A stretch of 30,727 bases of DNA, taken from the IMG/VR virus record IMGVR_UViG_3300034073_004624, positions 1-30,727 of that record; one strand, 5' to 3'. Both the position numbers and the translations under genes were made by a program. A model generated the notes under the pieces. It made no database searches and was not told the origin of the DNA. It was given only the letters and a program-made list of their open reading frames with translations. Source of the DNA: a virus. Each line of letters begins with the position of its first letter. The stretch's first letter is position 1. Shown one piece after another: positions 24,650 to 30,727 of the stretch.

Positions 24650-24653
24650 AAAC

Positions 24654-24662
24654 TATATATTT
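24654..24662 (-). promoter_or_regulatory. Late-promoter box, reverse strand, 4 nt before start codon
   Basis: On the reverse strand AAATATATA, GTTT, ATG (24649). It is back to back with the forward box at 24680. Confidence 0.5.
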
Positions 24663-24679
24663 AGAAAAACATTACAGAT

Positions 24680-24688
24680 AAATATATA
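24680..24688 (+). promoter_or_regulatory. Late-promoter box 4 nt before gp4-like start codon
   Basis: AAATATATA, ATCT, ATG at 24693. With the reverse box it makes a 43-bp divergent promoter region. Confidence 0.5.
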
Positions 24689-24692
24689 ATCT

Positions 24693-25220
24693 ATGATAAA
24701 CTCTAAGCCAAATAATTCAAATTACCATCAAGGTAATTATATACCAAAAAATAAAGATAAAGTCATCAAATTAAATAATTATGGTGGTGTTCACTTCAGG
24801 TCTTCTTGGGAAAAGAAAATTATGACCTGGCTTGATTACAATACTTCTATCACAAAATGGGGATCTGAATGTTTACGGATACCTTATCAAATGACACATT
24901 TTGATAATGGTGATACAAAAATTAAAGAACATTCTTATTATCCGGACTTTTACTATGAGATGAGACTTCCGGATGGTAGTTTAAGACAGGTTGTAGTTGA
25001 GGTTAAGCCAATGAAAGAGTATAAAATGGTTCAGAGTCTAAATGAAGGTAGTTTACAAGTTCCTCAGAATGGTGCGAAAAAACTTAAGAACTTTGAATAC
25101 GACTTAAAGATGGCTTATAAGAACAAGCAAAAATGGGAAACAATGATAAACTGGTGTAATAAAAAGGGTTACGATTTTATCATCATAACAGAGGAACATC
25201 TTAAAAAGTTCAACTTATAA
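24693..25220 (+). CDS. Head-completion protein, T4 gp4 (gp50)-like
   Basis: 175 residues, near the length of T4 gp4. YHQGNYIPKNKDKVI, then GVHFRSSWEKKIMTWLDYN, WGSECLRIPYQM, YYPDFYYEMR, VVVEVKPMKEY and a C-terminal KWETMINWCNKKGYDFIIIT with final TEEHLKKF follow the gp4 family order. PDFYY...EVK is a PD-(D/E)xK nuclease-type active site (Pro-Asp, then Glu-x-Lys). In T4, gp4 acts after DNA packaging to make heads competent for tail joining. The last 11 bases overlap the end of the reverse-strand membrane-protein gene. Confidence 0.85.
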   Translation: MINSKPNNSNYHQGNYIPKNKDKVIKLNNYGGVHFRSSWEKKIMTWLDYNTSITKWGSECLRIPYQMTHFDNGDTKIKEHSYYPDFYYEMRLPDGSLRQVVVEVKPMKEYKMVQSLNEGSLQVPQNGAKKLKNFEYDLKMAYKNKQKWETMINWCNKKGYDFIIITEEHLKKFNL

Positions 25221-25557
25221 TAAATTTTATAACAAAAATTGTTAGAATTAATGCCGATGATATCAATGGTAAAAAGTTTTCGTAATAAATGAAAAACTTT
25301 CTACTAATGTGATAAATTGGAAATTGTAAAATTTTAATTAAAAATAAAATCCAGAAAAACAAGCTCATAGTTGAAAAAAGACCTATGATTATACTCAACC
25401 AATAGATAATTCGTATAAAATAAAAAAGTCTATCTATCTTGGTTAGTGACTCAATTGGTCTAAGTTTGAAATTAGAATCTAATTTTTTTTTGTTTTTTAT
25501 ATAATAGATTTCACTCCAGATAAAAACCAATAAAAATATATAAAATATTGATGTCAT
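25210..25557 (-). CDS. Small four-helix membrane protein
   Basis: 115 residues with about four hydrophobic segments: 3-20, 44-62, 64-80 and 95-114, joined by Lys-rich loops (KNKKKLDSNFKLR between the first two). No catalytic motif. Likely an inner-membrane protein. Candidates include superinfection exclusion or lysis control, neither of which can be shown. Its start overlaps the upstream gene's stop by 4 nt, so the two are co-translated. Confidence 0.5.
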   Translation of the reverse strand: MTSIFYIFLLVFIWSEIYYIKNKKKLDSNFKLRPIESLTKIDRLFYFIRIIYWLSIIIGLFSTMSLFFWILFLIKILQFPIYHISRKFFIYYENFLPLISSALILTIFVIKFIIS

Positions 25558-25865
25558 TTTGTTATTAGCTCTTCAAATTTTATTAAATTATTTAATTCTA
25601 CTTGTGATAGTTTGATATTTTTTTCAACAATTAATTTTTGATAAACCTCATCTTCAACAAATGCTTCTATAGACTGCCCCACTATTCTTTCGTAACGATC
25701 AGGTATTTCTTTTCCAATTCTTATACTATAAATATTTTCTATGTATTTATCTTTTTCAATGGAATCAATGTGAATTGTACATCCGTCTGGAATTGGATTA
25801 CTTCCCTTAATTGATTCTTCCCAAAGTTGTAAGATGACTTTATTCATTTTTATAATTTTATGCAT
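25554..25865 (-). CDS. Hypothetical protein co-translated with membrane protein
   Basis: 103 residues (97 if the second Met, MNKVIL, is the start). Mixed alpha/beta composition with CTIHIDSIEKDKYIENIYSI and a helical, Glu/Lys-rich C-terminus (VEKNIKLSQVELNNLIKFEE). Not recognised. An AT-rich TTAATATAAAATATGC precedes the start on the reverse strand. It overlaps the downstream membrane-protein gene by 4 nt, suggesting a joint function. Confidence 0.5.
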   Translation of the reverse strand: MHKIIKMNKVILQLWEESIKGSNPIPDGCTIHIDSIEKDKYIENIYSIRIGKEIPDRYERIVGQSIEAFVEDEVYQKLIVEKNIKLSQVELNNLIKFEELITK

Positions 25866-25925
25866 ATTTTATATTAATTTTTCAACAAAGTTTATTTCAA
25901 TTTATAAAATAAAAAAAAACAACTT

Positions 25926-27062
25926 ATGAAAATTAAACTTGAATACATTTGGTTAGATGGATCTAATCCCCAACAATTGCGAAGCAAAACTAAAATAACA
26001 AATCAACAGCATGGATTGGATGCAACAAAATATGATATCTGGTCTTTTGATGGTAGCTCAACAAATCAGGCTAAATCCGGTAAAGGAAAAAATACAGATT
26101 GTTTACTAAAACCAGTTTTTGTATCTGATGATCCATTCAGAGGAAGTCCACATAAATTGGTCCTTTGTGAGGTTCTTACTCCAGAAGGAAATCCACATCC
26201 TTCAAATCACAGAAGATCATTAGAAGCACTTTTAAACGAGTTGAATCTTGGAGGTGCAGATAAGTTTGCAGGAACTGATTGGTCAAATATATATGAATCC
26301 TTCAAAAAAGATTCGCCTTGGTTTGGATGGGAACAAGAATATACACTAACTCATAAACCAAATTCACCATTTTCGGCTGGTATTGGAATTCCTTTAGGAT
26401 TCTCATCAGACTATCACAATCCTATTAAGACACCTCGTCCTCAAGGCGATTATTATTGTGGTGTGGGTGCTGATACGGTTGTAGGTAGAGAAATCGTTGA
26501 GGAGCATATGGATAAATGTATAGAAATTGGTCTATGTATTTCTGGAATTAATGCTGAGGTGTTATTAGGTCAATGGGAATATCAAATTGGACCGGTTACT
26601 GCATTGAACGGATCTGATCAATTATGGATATCTCGATATATTCTTCAGAGAGTCGCTGAAAAGCACAATATAAATGTGTCTTTGCATCCAAAACCAATTA
26701 AAGGAGATTGGAACGGAACTGGTTGTCATGTCAATTTCTCAACAAAAGAAATGAGAGAAAAAGGTGGTTTATCTTTAATAAAAGAAACTATGGAAAAACT
26801 TAAAGAAAATCATAGAAATCATATCGAAGTTTATGGTCTACATAATGAAGAAAGATTGACTGGTGAACACGAGACCTCTGGTATTAATGATTTTAGCTTT
26901 GGATTTTCAACTCGTGATACTTCTATACGTATACCAGCTCAATCAATTATTGATGAAAGAGGATATTTTGAAGACAGGAGACCAGCCTCAAACTGCGATC
27001 CATATTTAGTTGCAGCTAGAATGTTAAAAACTGTTTACTCTGAAGTAAATCAAGAGGCTTAA
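25926..27062 (+). CDS. Glutamine synthetase, type II (GSII)
   Basis: 378 residues, full length for GSII. Makes glutamine from glutamate, ammonia and ATP. The N-terminal beta-grasp region has LEYIWLDGS, LRSKTK and WSFDGSSTNQAKS. The catalytic part has WFGWEQEYTL, YYCGVGADTVVGREIVEEH, GINAEVLLGQWEYQIGP, GDWNGTGCHVNFST, RLTGEHET, STRDTSIRIPA and FEDRRPASNCDPY. Metal-binding Glu residues, the His of the NGTGCHVN segment and the Arg residues of the phosphate site are all present, so it should be active. The type I adenylylation loop is absent, as expected for GSII, so regulation would differ from enteric GS. It is monocistronic, with an A-rich leader and strong terminator. An auxiliary metabolic gene that could raise glutamine supply for nucleotide synthesis during infection; host origin is likely but not tested. 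Confidence 0.95.
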   Translation: MKIKLEYIWLDGSNPQQLRSKTKITNQQHGLDATKYDIWSFDGSSTNQAKSGKGKNTDCLLKPVFVSDDPFRGSPHKLVLCEVLTPEGNPHPSNHRRSLEALLNELNLGGADKFAGTDWSNIYESFKKDSPWFGWEQEYTLTHKPNSPFSAGIGIPLGFSSDYHNPIKTPRPQGDYYCGVGADTVVGREIVEEHMDKCIEIGLCISGINAEVLLGQWEYQIGPVTALNGSDQLWISRYILQRVAEKHNINVSLHPKPIKGDWNGTGCHVNFSTKEMREKGGLSLIKETMEKLKENHRNHIEVYGLHNEERLTGEHETSGINDFSFGFSTRDTSIRIPAQSIIDERGYFEDRRPASNCDPYLVAARMLKTVYSEVNQEA

Positions 27063-27068
27063 AAAAAT

Positions 27069-27096
27069 AAACCCACTCAATTTGAGTGGGTTTTTT
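27069..27096 (+). terminator. Intrinsic terminator after glutamine synthetase
   Basis: Stem AAACCCACTC / GAGTGGGTTT, loop AATTT, then TTT. It may also stop reverse-strand transcription leaving the sigma gene. Confidence 0.85.
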
Positions 27097-27116
27097 AATA
27101 TATTTTCTATTATTGA

Positions 27117-27443
27117 TTATAAAGAGTGAAGACCTTGTCCGTCATTACTTCCTTCTATTGATATCAACCTTATTAAGTGTTCATTGTCTCCTTTTTTCTT
27201 GTATATTTCGTTATATCCTTTAGCAATTCCTCTTTTGAAGACCTCGGTAAAATAGGCAAAAGCATTTACTGATTTTTCCTCATTAAAATTATACCAATTT
27301 TGGAACATATCTAAAAGACCTGACTGGTAGCAATCTAACTTATCATCATTTGACCAGTATCTCATTTTTTTGATTGTTTTTTTAGCTAGTAATTCTAGCA
27401 TTTTTTCTGCGTTTCTTGTAAGTTTTCCCTGTGCTTTAGACAC
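27117..27443 (-). CDS. Late-transcription sigma factor, T4 gp55-like
   Basis: 108 residues from the GTG at 27443, the first usable start in this frame. FNEEKSVNAFAYFTEVFKR and GIAKGYNEIYKKKGD match sigma-70 region 2 (core binding and -10 recognition) as found in gp55-type late sigma factors; the preceding DKLDCYQSGLLDMFQNWYN is the matching helix. T4 gp55 directs RNA polymerase to TATAAATA boxes, and boxes of that type are common in this window. The frame stays open upstream of the GTG and encodes NNPTPIYLNNKDLY, which resembles a gp55 N-terminus, but no ATG occurs in that frame (see the separate entry). The gene is therefore probably longer than annotated, through a rare start, a frameshift or a sequence error. 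Confidence 0.75.
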   Translation of the reverse strand: MSKAQGKLTRNAEKMLELLAKKTIKKMRYWSNDDKLDCYQSGLLDMFQNWYNFNEEKSVNAFAYFTEVFKRGIAKGYNEIYKKKGDNEHLIRLISIEGSNDGQGLHSL

Positions 27444-27526
27444 TATGACCTCGACGTAGAGGTCCTTATTATTTAAGTAAATAGGCGTTGGATTATTTTT
27501 TGAATAAAAAACAATTTTTGTTTCAT
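27444..27526 (-). other. Probable missing N-terminus of the sigma gene (frameshift at a T6 run or rare start)
   Basis: On the reverse strand ATG at 27526 begins MKQKLFF and soon meets a stop in its own frame. Adding one base to the T6 run (27506-27511) would read MKQKLFFYSKNNPTPIYLNN straight into the sigma frame. Alternatively ATT at 27515 could start the sigma frame directly. The in-frame stop lies at 27531-27533. A short leader ORF (MKRIKS) lies just upstream. Confidence 0.5.
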
Positions 27527-27586
27527 ATTTTTAACTTTTAATTCGTTTCATGTTATAGATTTTACTAATTAAAAAGTTTTAAAATA

Positions 27587-27611
27587 AAAAACCCTCCAGT
27601 GGAGGGTTTTT
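27587..27611 (-). terminator. Intrinsic terminator after 427-residue gene
   Basis: Stem AAAACCCTCC / GGAGGGTTTT with 3-nt loop. On the reverse strand it is followed by TTATTTT and lies just beyond the stop at 27615. The sigma gene downstream must therefore have its own promoter, though no clear AT box is seen in 27527-27586. Confidence 0.85.
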
Positions 27612-27614
27612 AGA

Positions 27615-28898
27615 TTAGTATTTTATTCTTTCTTTGTATTGAAGTTCTTTAATTGCTTTTAGTTCAGCATCTAAATTTGATTTTCTTTTCTCAAGATTAC
27701 TCAGAGCTGTTTTTAATACATTTGATTCTCCAATCATTTGTATTGAACCTTTAACTTTTTCAATGTTGAATTCAACATCCTCAAGTTTCAAAGTTACTTC
27801 TCTTTCTTTATCTTCTAATTTTCTTTTCACGATTAATTCTTTTCCTAGTTTATTTTCGTAGAAAAAAGTTAAGTCGTAATTCAATTCGTTTCTTACTTCA
27901 TTAACCAATTCAATAGCTGATTCGTATTTGAAGAATGAGTTACCATATCTTTCATCACATCTATAAACAAAAGTGTTATTTTTGTAATTGAATGCAAAAA
28001 CTTCTAAATAAGGATTTATAAGGTTGTTAACTTTTTTAACAACATCTAACTCAACAAACTTATCAATATTTTTATTAACTTCTAAAAGGATTGGATAAAA
28101 GTTCTTATTTACAATTGGAACAATTGGAGAAGAGAATAAACTTTCTAAAGTTGTTTCCTCATTCATTTCGTCATCATTTATGAAAATTGAACCTTTTTTG
28201 CTAACTGAAAGACCAATAGTCAAATATTCAGAAATTCTGAAATTTACTCTATCTTCATTGATTGTTGCATATTTCATAGCTGACTCTAACATTCTCATCG
28301 TTCTTAAGTCTTCTTCAGATTTAATGTTATTTTCTAATAATGTTTTTTCTATGATATTTTCAGTTAAAAGAAACCAAGAATCTTTCACTAAGGCGATGTG
28401 TCCATTTTCAACTTGCTCTACTATAGTAAAAACTGACTCACCTTTACCACCACTTAATAGATTTGTTCTTTGTTCAGGTGATTTAGTTAGATTATGAACA
28501 AATAATTTTACCTCTGGAACCCAATCATAAATAGCTAATTCATTCAGAATCTTAGACATTCTGTCTTGGTCATTCTCTAAATTAATTGTCTGAAGTAATA
28601 CATTTATTGGCTGTCTATATAATTCTCCTTGATTTTTGGTATTAAGAACGCTGTATAAATTCTTCAATTCATATAGAAGTTCGTAATTTTTCATATCATC
28701 ATTCAAATTTTCCAACAGCTTTTTAACACTCTTATCATAAGAGTAAGCTTTTAATCTTTCATTAAGTGAACCGATAATTGCTTTTTCGGGTAATTCGTTG
28801 CAAGCATTCATATGTCCTTCAATTACATAAGCAATTTCTTCTTGTTCAAGAGACAGATTTTTCTTGAAATTATAGAGTTCAAGTTTAAGATTCTTCAT
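27615..28898 (-). CDS. Hypothetical protein with C-terminal coiled coil
   Basis: 427 residues, not recognised. The N-terminal half is helical and Leu/Asn-rich (LNDDMKNYELLYELKNLY); the middle has LSGGKGESVFTIVEQ and HIALVKDSWFLLTENIIEKT; the last ~80 residues (KRKLEDKEREVTLKLEDVEF, then SNLEKRKSNLDAELKAIKEL) form a likely coiled coil. No signal peptide, membrane segment or catalytic motif. It lies between the gp15-like gene and a terminator, has a promoter box of the structural-gene type, and so may be a virion protein; that is inference. Confidence 0.6.
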   Translation of the reverse strand: MKNLKLELYNFKKNLSLEQEEIAYVIEGHMNACNELPEKAIIGSLNERLKAYSYDKSVKKLLENLNDDMKNYELLYELKNLYSVLNTKNQGELYRQPINVLLQTINLENDQDRMSKILNELAIYDWVPEVKLFVHNLTKSPEQRTNLLSGGKGESVFTIVEQVENGHIALVKDSWFLLTENIIEKTLLENNIKSEEDLRTMRMLESAMKYATINEDRVNFRISEYLTIGLSVSKKGSIFINDDEMNEETTLESLFSSPIVPIVNKNFYPILLEVNKNIDKFVELDVVKKVNNLINPYLEVFAFNYKNNTFVYRCDERYGNSFFKYESAIELVNEVRNELNYDLTFFYENKLGKELIVKRKLEDKEREVTLKLEDVEFNIEKVKGSIQMIGESNVLKTALSNLEKRKSNLDAELKAIKELQYKERIKY

Positions 28899-28928
28899 AT
28901 TTTTAAAGTAATTTTTTTTCTTATGGTA

Positions 28929-28950
28929 TATATATTATTAAATAAAACTC
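28929..28950 (-). promoter_or_regulatory. Predicted late promoter, reverse strand, with GAGTTTT element
   Basis: On the reverse strand GAGTTTTATTTAA then TAATATATA, the same 13-nt spacing as at 1473, 12871 and 17377. It is 30 nt before ATG 28898. Confidence 0.55.
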
Positions 28951-28964
28951 ATTTTTTACCATTT

Positions 28965-30074
28965 TCATATTGTTGGTGATTCTCCATCATTTTGTGTGTT
29001 TGGATCTTGTGAGTTGGGGTTATTAATATTCCCAGAAGCTCTTTCACGAGCTCTAAGTATATTATTGAACCATCTTGTTCTCTTTGGAGACACTGATTGA
29101 TACTCGTCATTTATAAATTGACCATACTGACTATTTGCTCCTACATTCTGATTATCAAAGAATGATAATGAGTTTGTTCCAGAATTTTCAATTCCTCCTG
29201 TTGAAGAGAATTGACTTGGTATGTTGTTTTGATTTTGAGCGAGATTATCATAACTTTGACCAATGTTCTGAGTAGTTAGATTTGCGGTTTGTGTGTTATA
29301 AGAATTTCCTGATAAATTCTGACTGCTTCCAGGTATAATAACATCGTTATTAAAGAAAGATGAAAACCCACCTGTCATCGTATGACCGTTTGAATCTTTC
29401 ATACCACTTCCGAATGGTCTTGGATATCCAGTTTGAACAACTCTATCTCTTCTAAACGAAGGGTAATAAGTTTCTACGGTAAATGAGCACTTTAATTTTA
29501 TATTATTGTCACTGGTGAGATTTTTTTCTCTTGACATTTCTATACTATTTGTATCTGGCATCAGAATTACAGCATCGATATTCATAAAATTATGCTCAAA
29601 ATACATATATTTGTAAATCCACATAGTATCCATAAGAGCTTGGCTACATTTAAAAGTATCAATTTCGTTATTTAGTAATATATCTAGTTCGTAGTTTACT
29701 GTTATTGGAATCGCTCTTACTCTCGCTAGAACTTTTCTAATCTCTATTTCATTTTCAACAACCATTCTGAGCCAAACATTTGGATTTGCAAATTCATCTG
29801 ATTTTATATTAAATCCAGTCATAGTTAGATGACCTCTAGGTATTTGATCTGTATTTAGTTCTATAAATCTATTTTCCGAAACTATATCATCCGAAAATGA
29901 GTCTAGAAGAAATCTTTCGTCTCCGGTTAGTGAATAATAAAAAGGAACCTGAACAAACCTATCTCCTGATGAAAATCTGTTTATCCATTTGACTTGCCCT
30001 TCTAATGTGTCTAAAACACAAACCGTTAAATCTCTGAAAAATACGTCCTCAAAATTAAATCTTTCTCCAATCAT
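28965..30074 (-). CDS. Probable tail-completion / sheath-stabiliser protein, gp15-like
   Basis: 369 residues. The N-terminal ~230 residues read FFRDLTVCVLDTLEGQ, VQVPFYYSLTGDERFLL, IPRGHLTMTGFNIKS, VRAIPITVNYELDILLNNE, FKCSQALMDTMWIYKYMYF, then a late CSFTVETYYPSF. That order (VP-x-x-Y, ERF, LPR/IPRG-x-x-x-x-x-G, P-x-x-x-x-Y-E-L, then a final beta strand) resembles gp15-type tail terminators of T4-like phages, which cap the tail tube and sheath. Residues from about 240 on are a low-complexity Asn/Gln/Ser/Gly tail, then RTRWFNNILRARERASG. The gp15 assignment is from pattern memory, moderate only; a baseplate or other tail component is possible. The start codon lies 5 nt from an AT box. Confidence 0.55.
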   Translation of the reverse strand: MIGERFNFEDVFFRDLTVCVLDTLEGQVKWINRFSSGDRFVQVPFYYSLTGDERFLLDSFSDDIVSENRFIELNTDQIPRGHLTMTGFNIKSDEFANPNVWLRMVVENEIEIRKVLARVRAIPITVNYELDILLNNEIDTFKCSQALMDTMWIYKYMYFEHNFMNIDAVILMPDTNSIEMSREKNLTSDNNIKLKCSFTVETYYPSFRRDRVVQTGYPRPFGSGMKDSNGHTMTGGFSSFFNNDVIIPGSSQNLSGNSYNTQTANLTTQNIGQSYDNLAQNQNNIPSQFSSTGGIENSGTNSLSFFDNQNVGANSQYGQFINDEYQSVSPKRTRWFNNILRARERASGNINNPNSQDPNTQNDGESPTI

Positions 30075-30079
30075 GCAAT

Positions 30080-30088
30080 TATATATTA
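30080..30088 (-). promoter_or_regulatory. Late-promoter box, reverse strand, 5 nt before start codon
   Basis: TAATATATA, ATTGC, ATG (30074) on the reverse strand, within the 62-bp divergent gap to the clamp-loader gene. A small TCTCTC/GAGAGA hairpin follows at about 30098-30112. Confidence 0.5.
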
Positions 30089-30136
30089 AATAAACTTTCT
30101 CTCAAAGAGAGATATAAAAAATGTAAAAACAAATCT

Positions 30137-30727
30137 ATGTCAGTAAAGTCATTATTACTTTGGGAAAAATGGAGACCAAAAAAATTCGAAGATATTATTC
30201 TTATTCCGAGAATAAGAAAGCAATTTGAGTCTGGGATATCTCAACACTATATTTTCTATGGACACTACGGGTCTGGCAAAACATCATTGGCTAGAATATT
30301 AATAGGTAAGTATAGTAAAGATACACCTTATTTGGAACTTAATTGTTCTATGGATACATCTATAGATGTTTTGAGGTCTGAGATAGATACTTTTTGTAAA
30401 GTTAGACCTATGATGGATGTTGAATCTGAAATTAAATACGTTTTTCTGGATGAATTCGAAAGAGTTTCTCCACAATTTCAAGATGCATTCAAAGCCTTTA
30501 TCGAAAAGTATAATAACAAAGTTAGATTCATAATCTGTACTAATCACATAAACAAAATTTCTGAAGGAATAAAATCCAGGATAAAATCAATAAACTTTGA
30601 TTGTATCGATTTATCAGAAGAAAAATTTATAAAAATTGAACTTTTTAAGAGAATTTCTAATTTGATATTACCATCTGAGAAAAAACAAATATCAAAAGAA
30701 AATTTAATTAGTATAATAAATAAAACT
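30137..30727 (+). CDS. Sliding-clamp loader large subunit, T4 gp44-like (3' partial)
   Basis: 197 residues to the window end, no stop reached. An AAA+ ATPase. LLLWEKWRPKKFEDIILIP is the usual clamp-loader start; GHYGSGKT (42-49) is Walker A; VFLDEFERV (102-110) is Walker B with the DEF seen in T4 gp44 (IDEFD); FIICTNHINKI is sensor 1; IKSRIKSINF corresponds to the SRC arginine-finger motif, here with Ile in place of Cys. It would work with a gp62-like subunit to load the gp45-type clamp, needed for replication and, in T4, for late transcription with gp55. A preceding ATG at 30121 stops at once, so 30137 is chosen. Confidence 0.88.
   Translation, partial: MSVKSLLLWEKWRPKKFEDIILIPRIRKQFESGISQHYIFYGHYGSGKTSLARILIGKYSKDTPYLELNCSMDTSIDVLRSEIDTFCKVRPMMDVESEIKYVFLDEFERVSPQFQDAFKAFIEKYNNKVRFIICTNHINKISEGIKSRIKSINFDCIDLSEEKFIKIELFKRISNLILPSEKKQISKENLISIINKT

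Overview
The window looks like part of the genome of a lytic, T4-type tailed phage that infects a Bacteroidetes (probably flavobacterial) host. T4-type hallmarks are a gp20-like portal, a gp21-like prohead protease, a gp23-like major capsid protein, a gp4-like head-completion protein, a gp55-like late sigma factor, a gp44-like clamp loader (cut by the window end) and a probable gp15-like tail-completion protein. The host inference rests on low GC, AGA-rich coding, A-rich leaders with no Shine-Dalgarno sequence, and a cleaved-adhesin type domain on one fibre protein.

Layout. 1-10152: four fibre or virion-surface proteins, including a 2240-residue protein with a Gly-Thr-Ser collagen-like stretch, a YadA-like head and two related beta-helix domains. 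10170-12858: small proteins of mostly unknown role plus a predicted nucleotidyltransferase. 12916-19119: the head cassette of portal, a reverse-strand zinc-ribbon gene of homing-endonuclease type, a single-gene fusion of prohead protease and scaffold, and the major capsid protein. 19187-21845: a stand-alone NFACT-R protein, an M20/M28-like metallopeptidase, an acidic protein and a complete tmRNA gene. 21897-23967: a NADAR protein, a Dam-like adenine methylase and two small proteins. 23972-25865: divergent small genes around gp4. 25926-27062: a full-length type II glutamine synthetase. 27117-30074 (reverse strand): gp55-like sigma, an unknown 427-residue protein and the gp15-like protein. 30137-end: clamp loader.

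How it fits together. The sigma factor probably reads the AT box TAATATATA (TATAAATA in places) found upstream of many transcription units on both strands. At five start codons, and at the first base of the tmRNA, this box lies exactly 4 nt upstream, which predicts leaderless late mRNAs. The protease-scaffold fusion carries eleven 14-residue repeats, each holding a T4-type (L/I)xE cleavage motif. Most are followed by Asn, as are candidate sites in the protease N-terminus and the capsid protein, so the scaffold appears built to be shredded by its own protease.

The most novel combination is tmRNA (with an unusually long tag not ending in LAA) beside a lone NFACT-R domain and a peptidase: a candidate phage ribosome-rescue or nascent-chain module. 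NADAR, Dam methylase and glutamine synthetase are further host-takeover or counter-defence candidates. No homology search was run; all family calls come from reading motifs.
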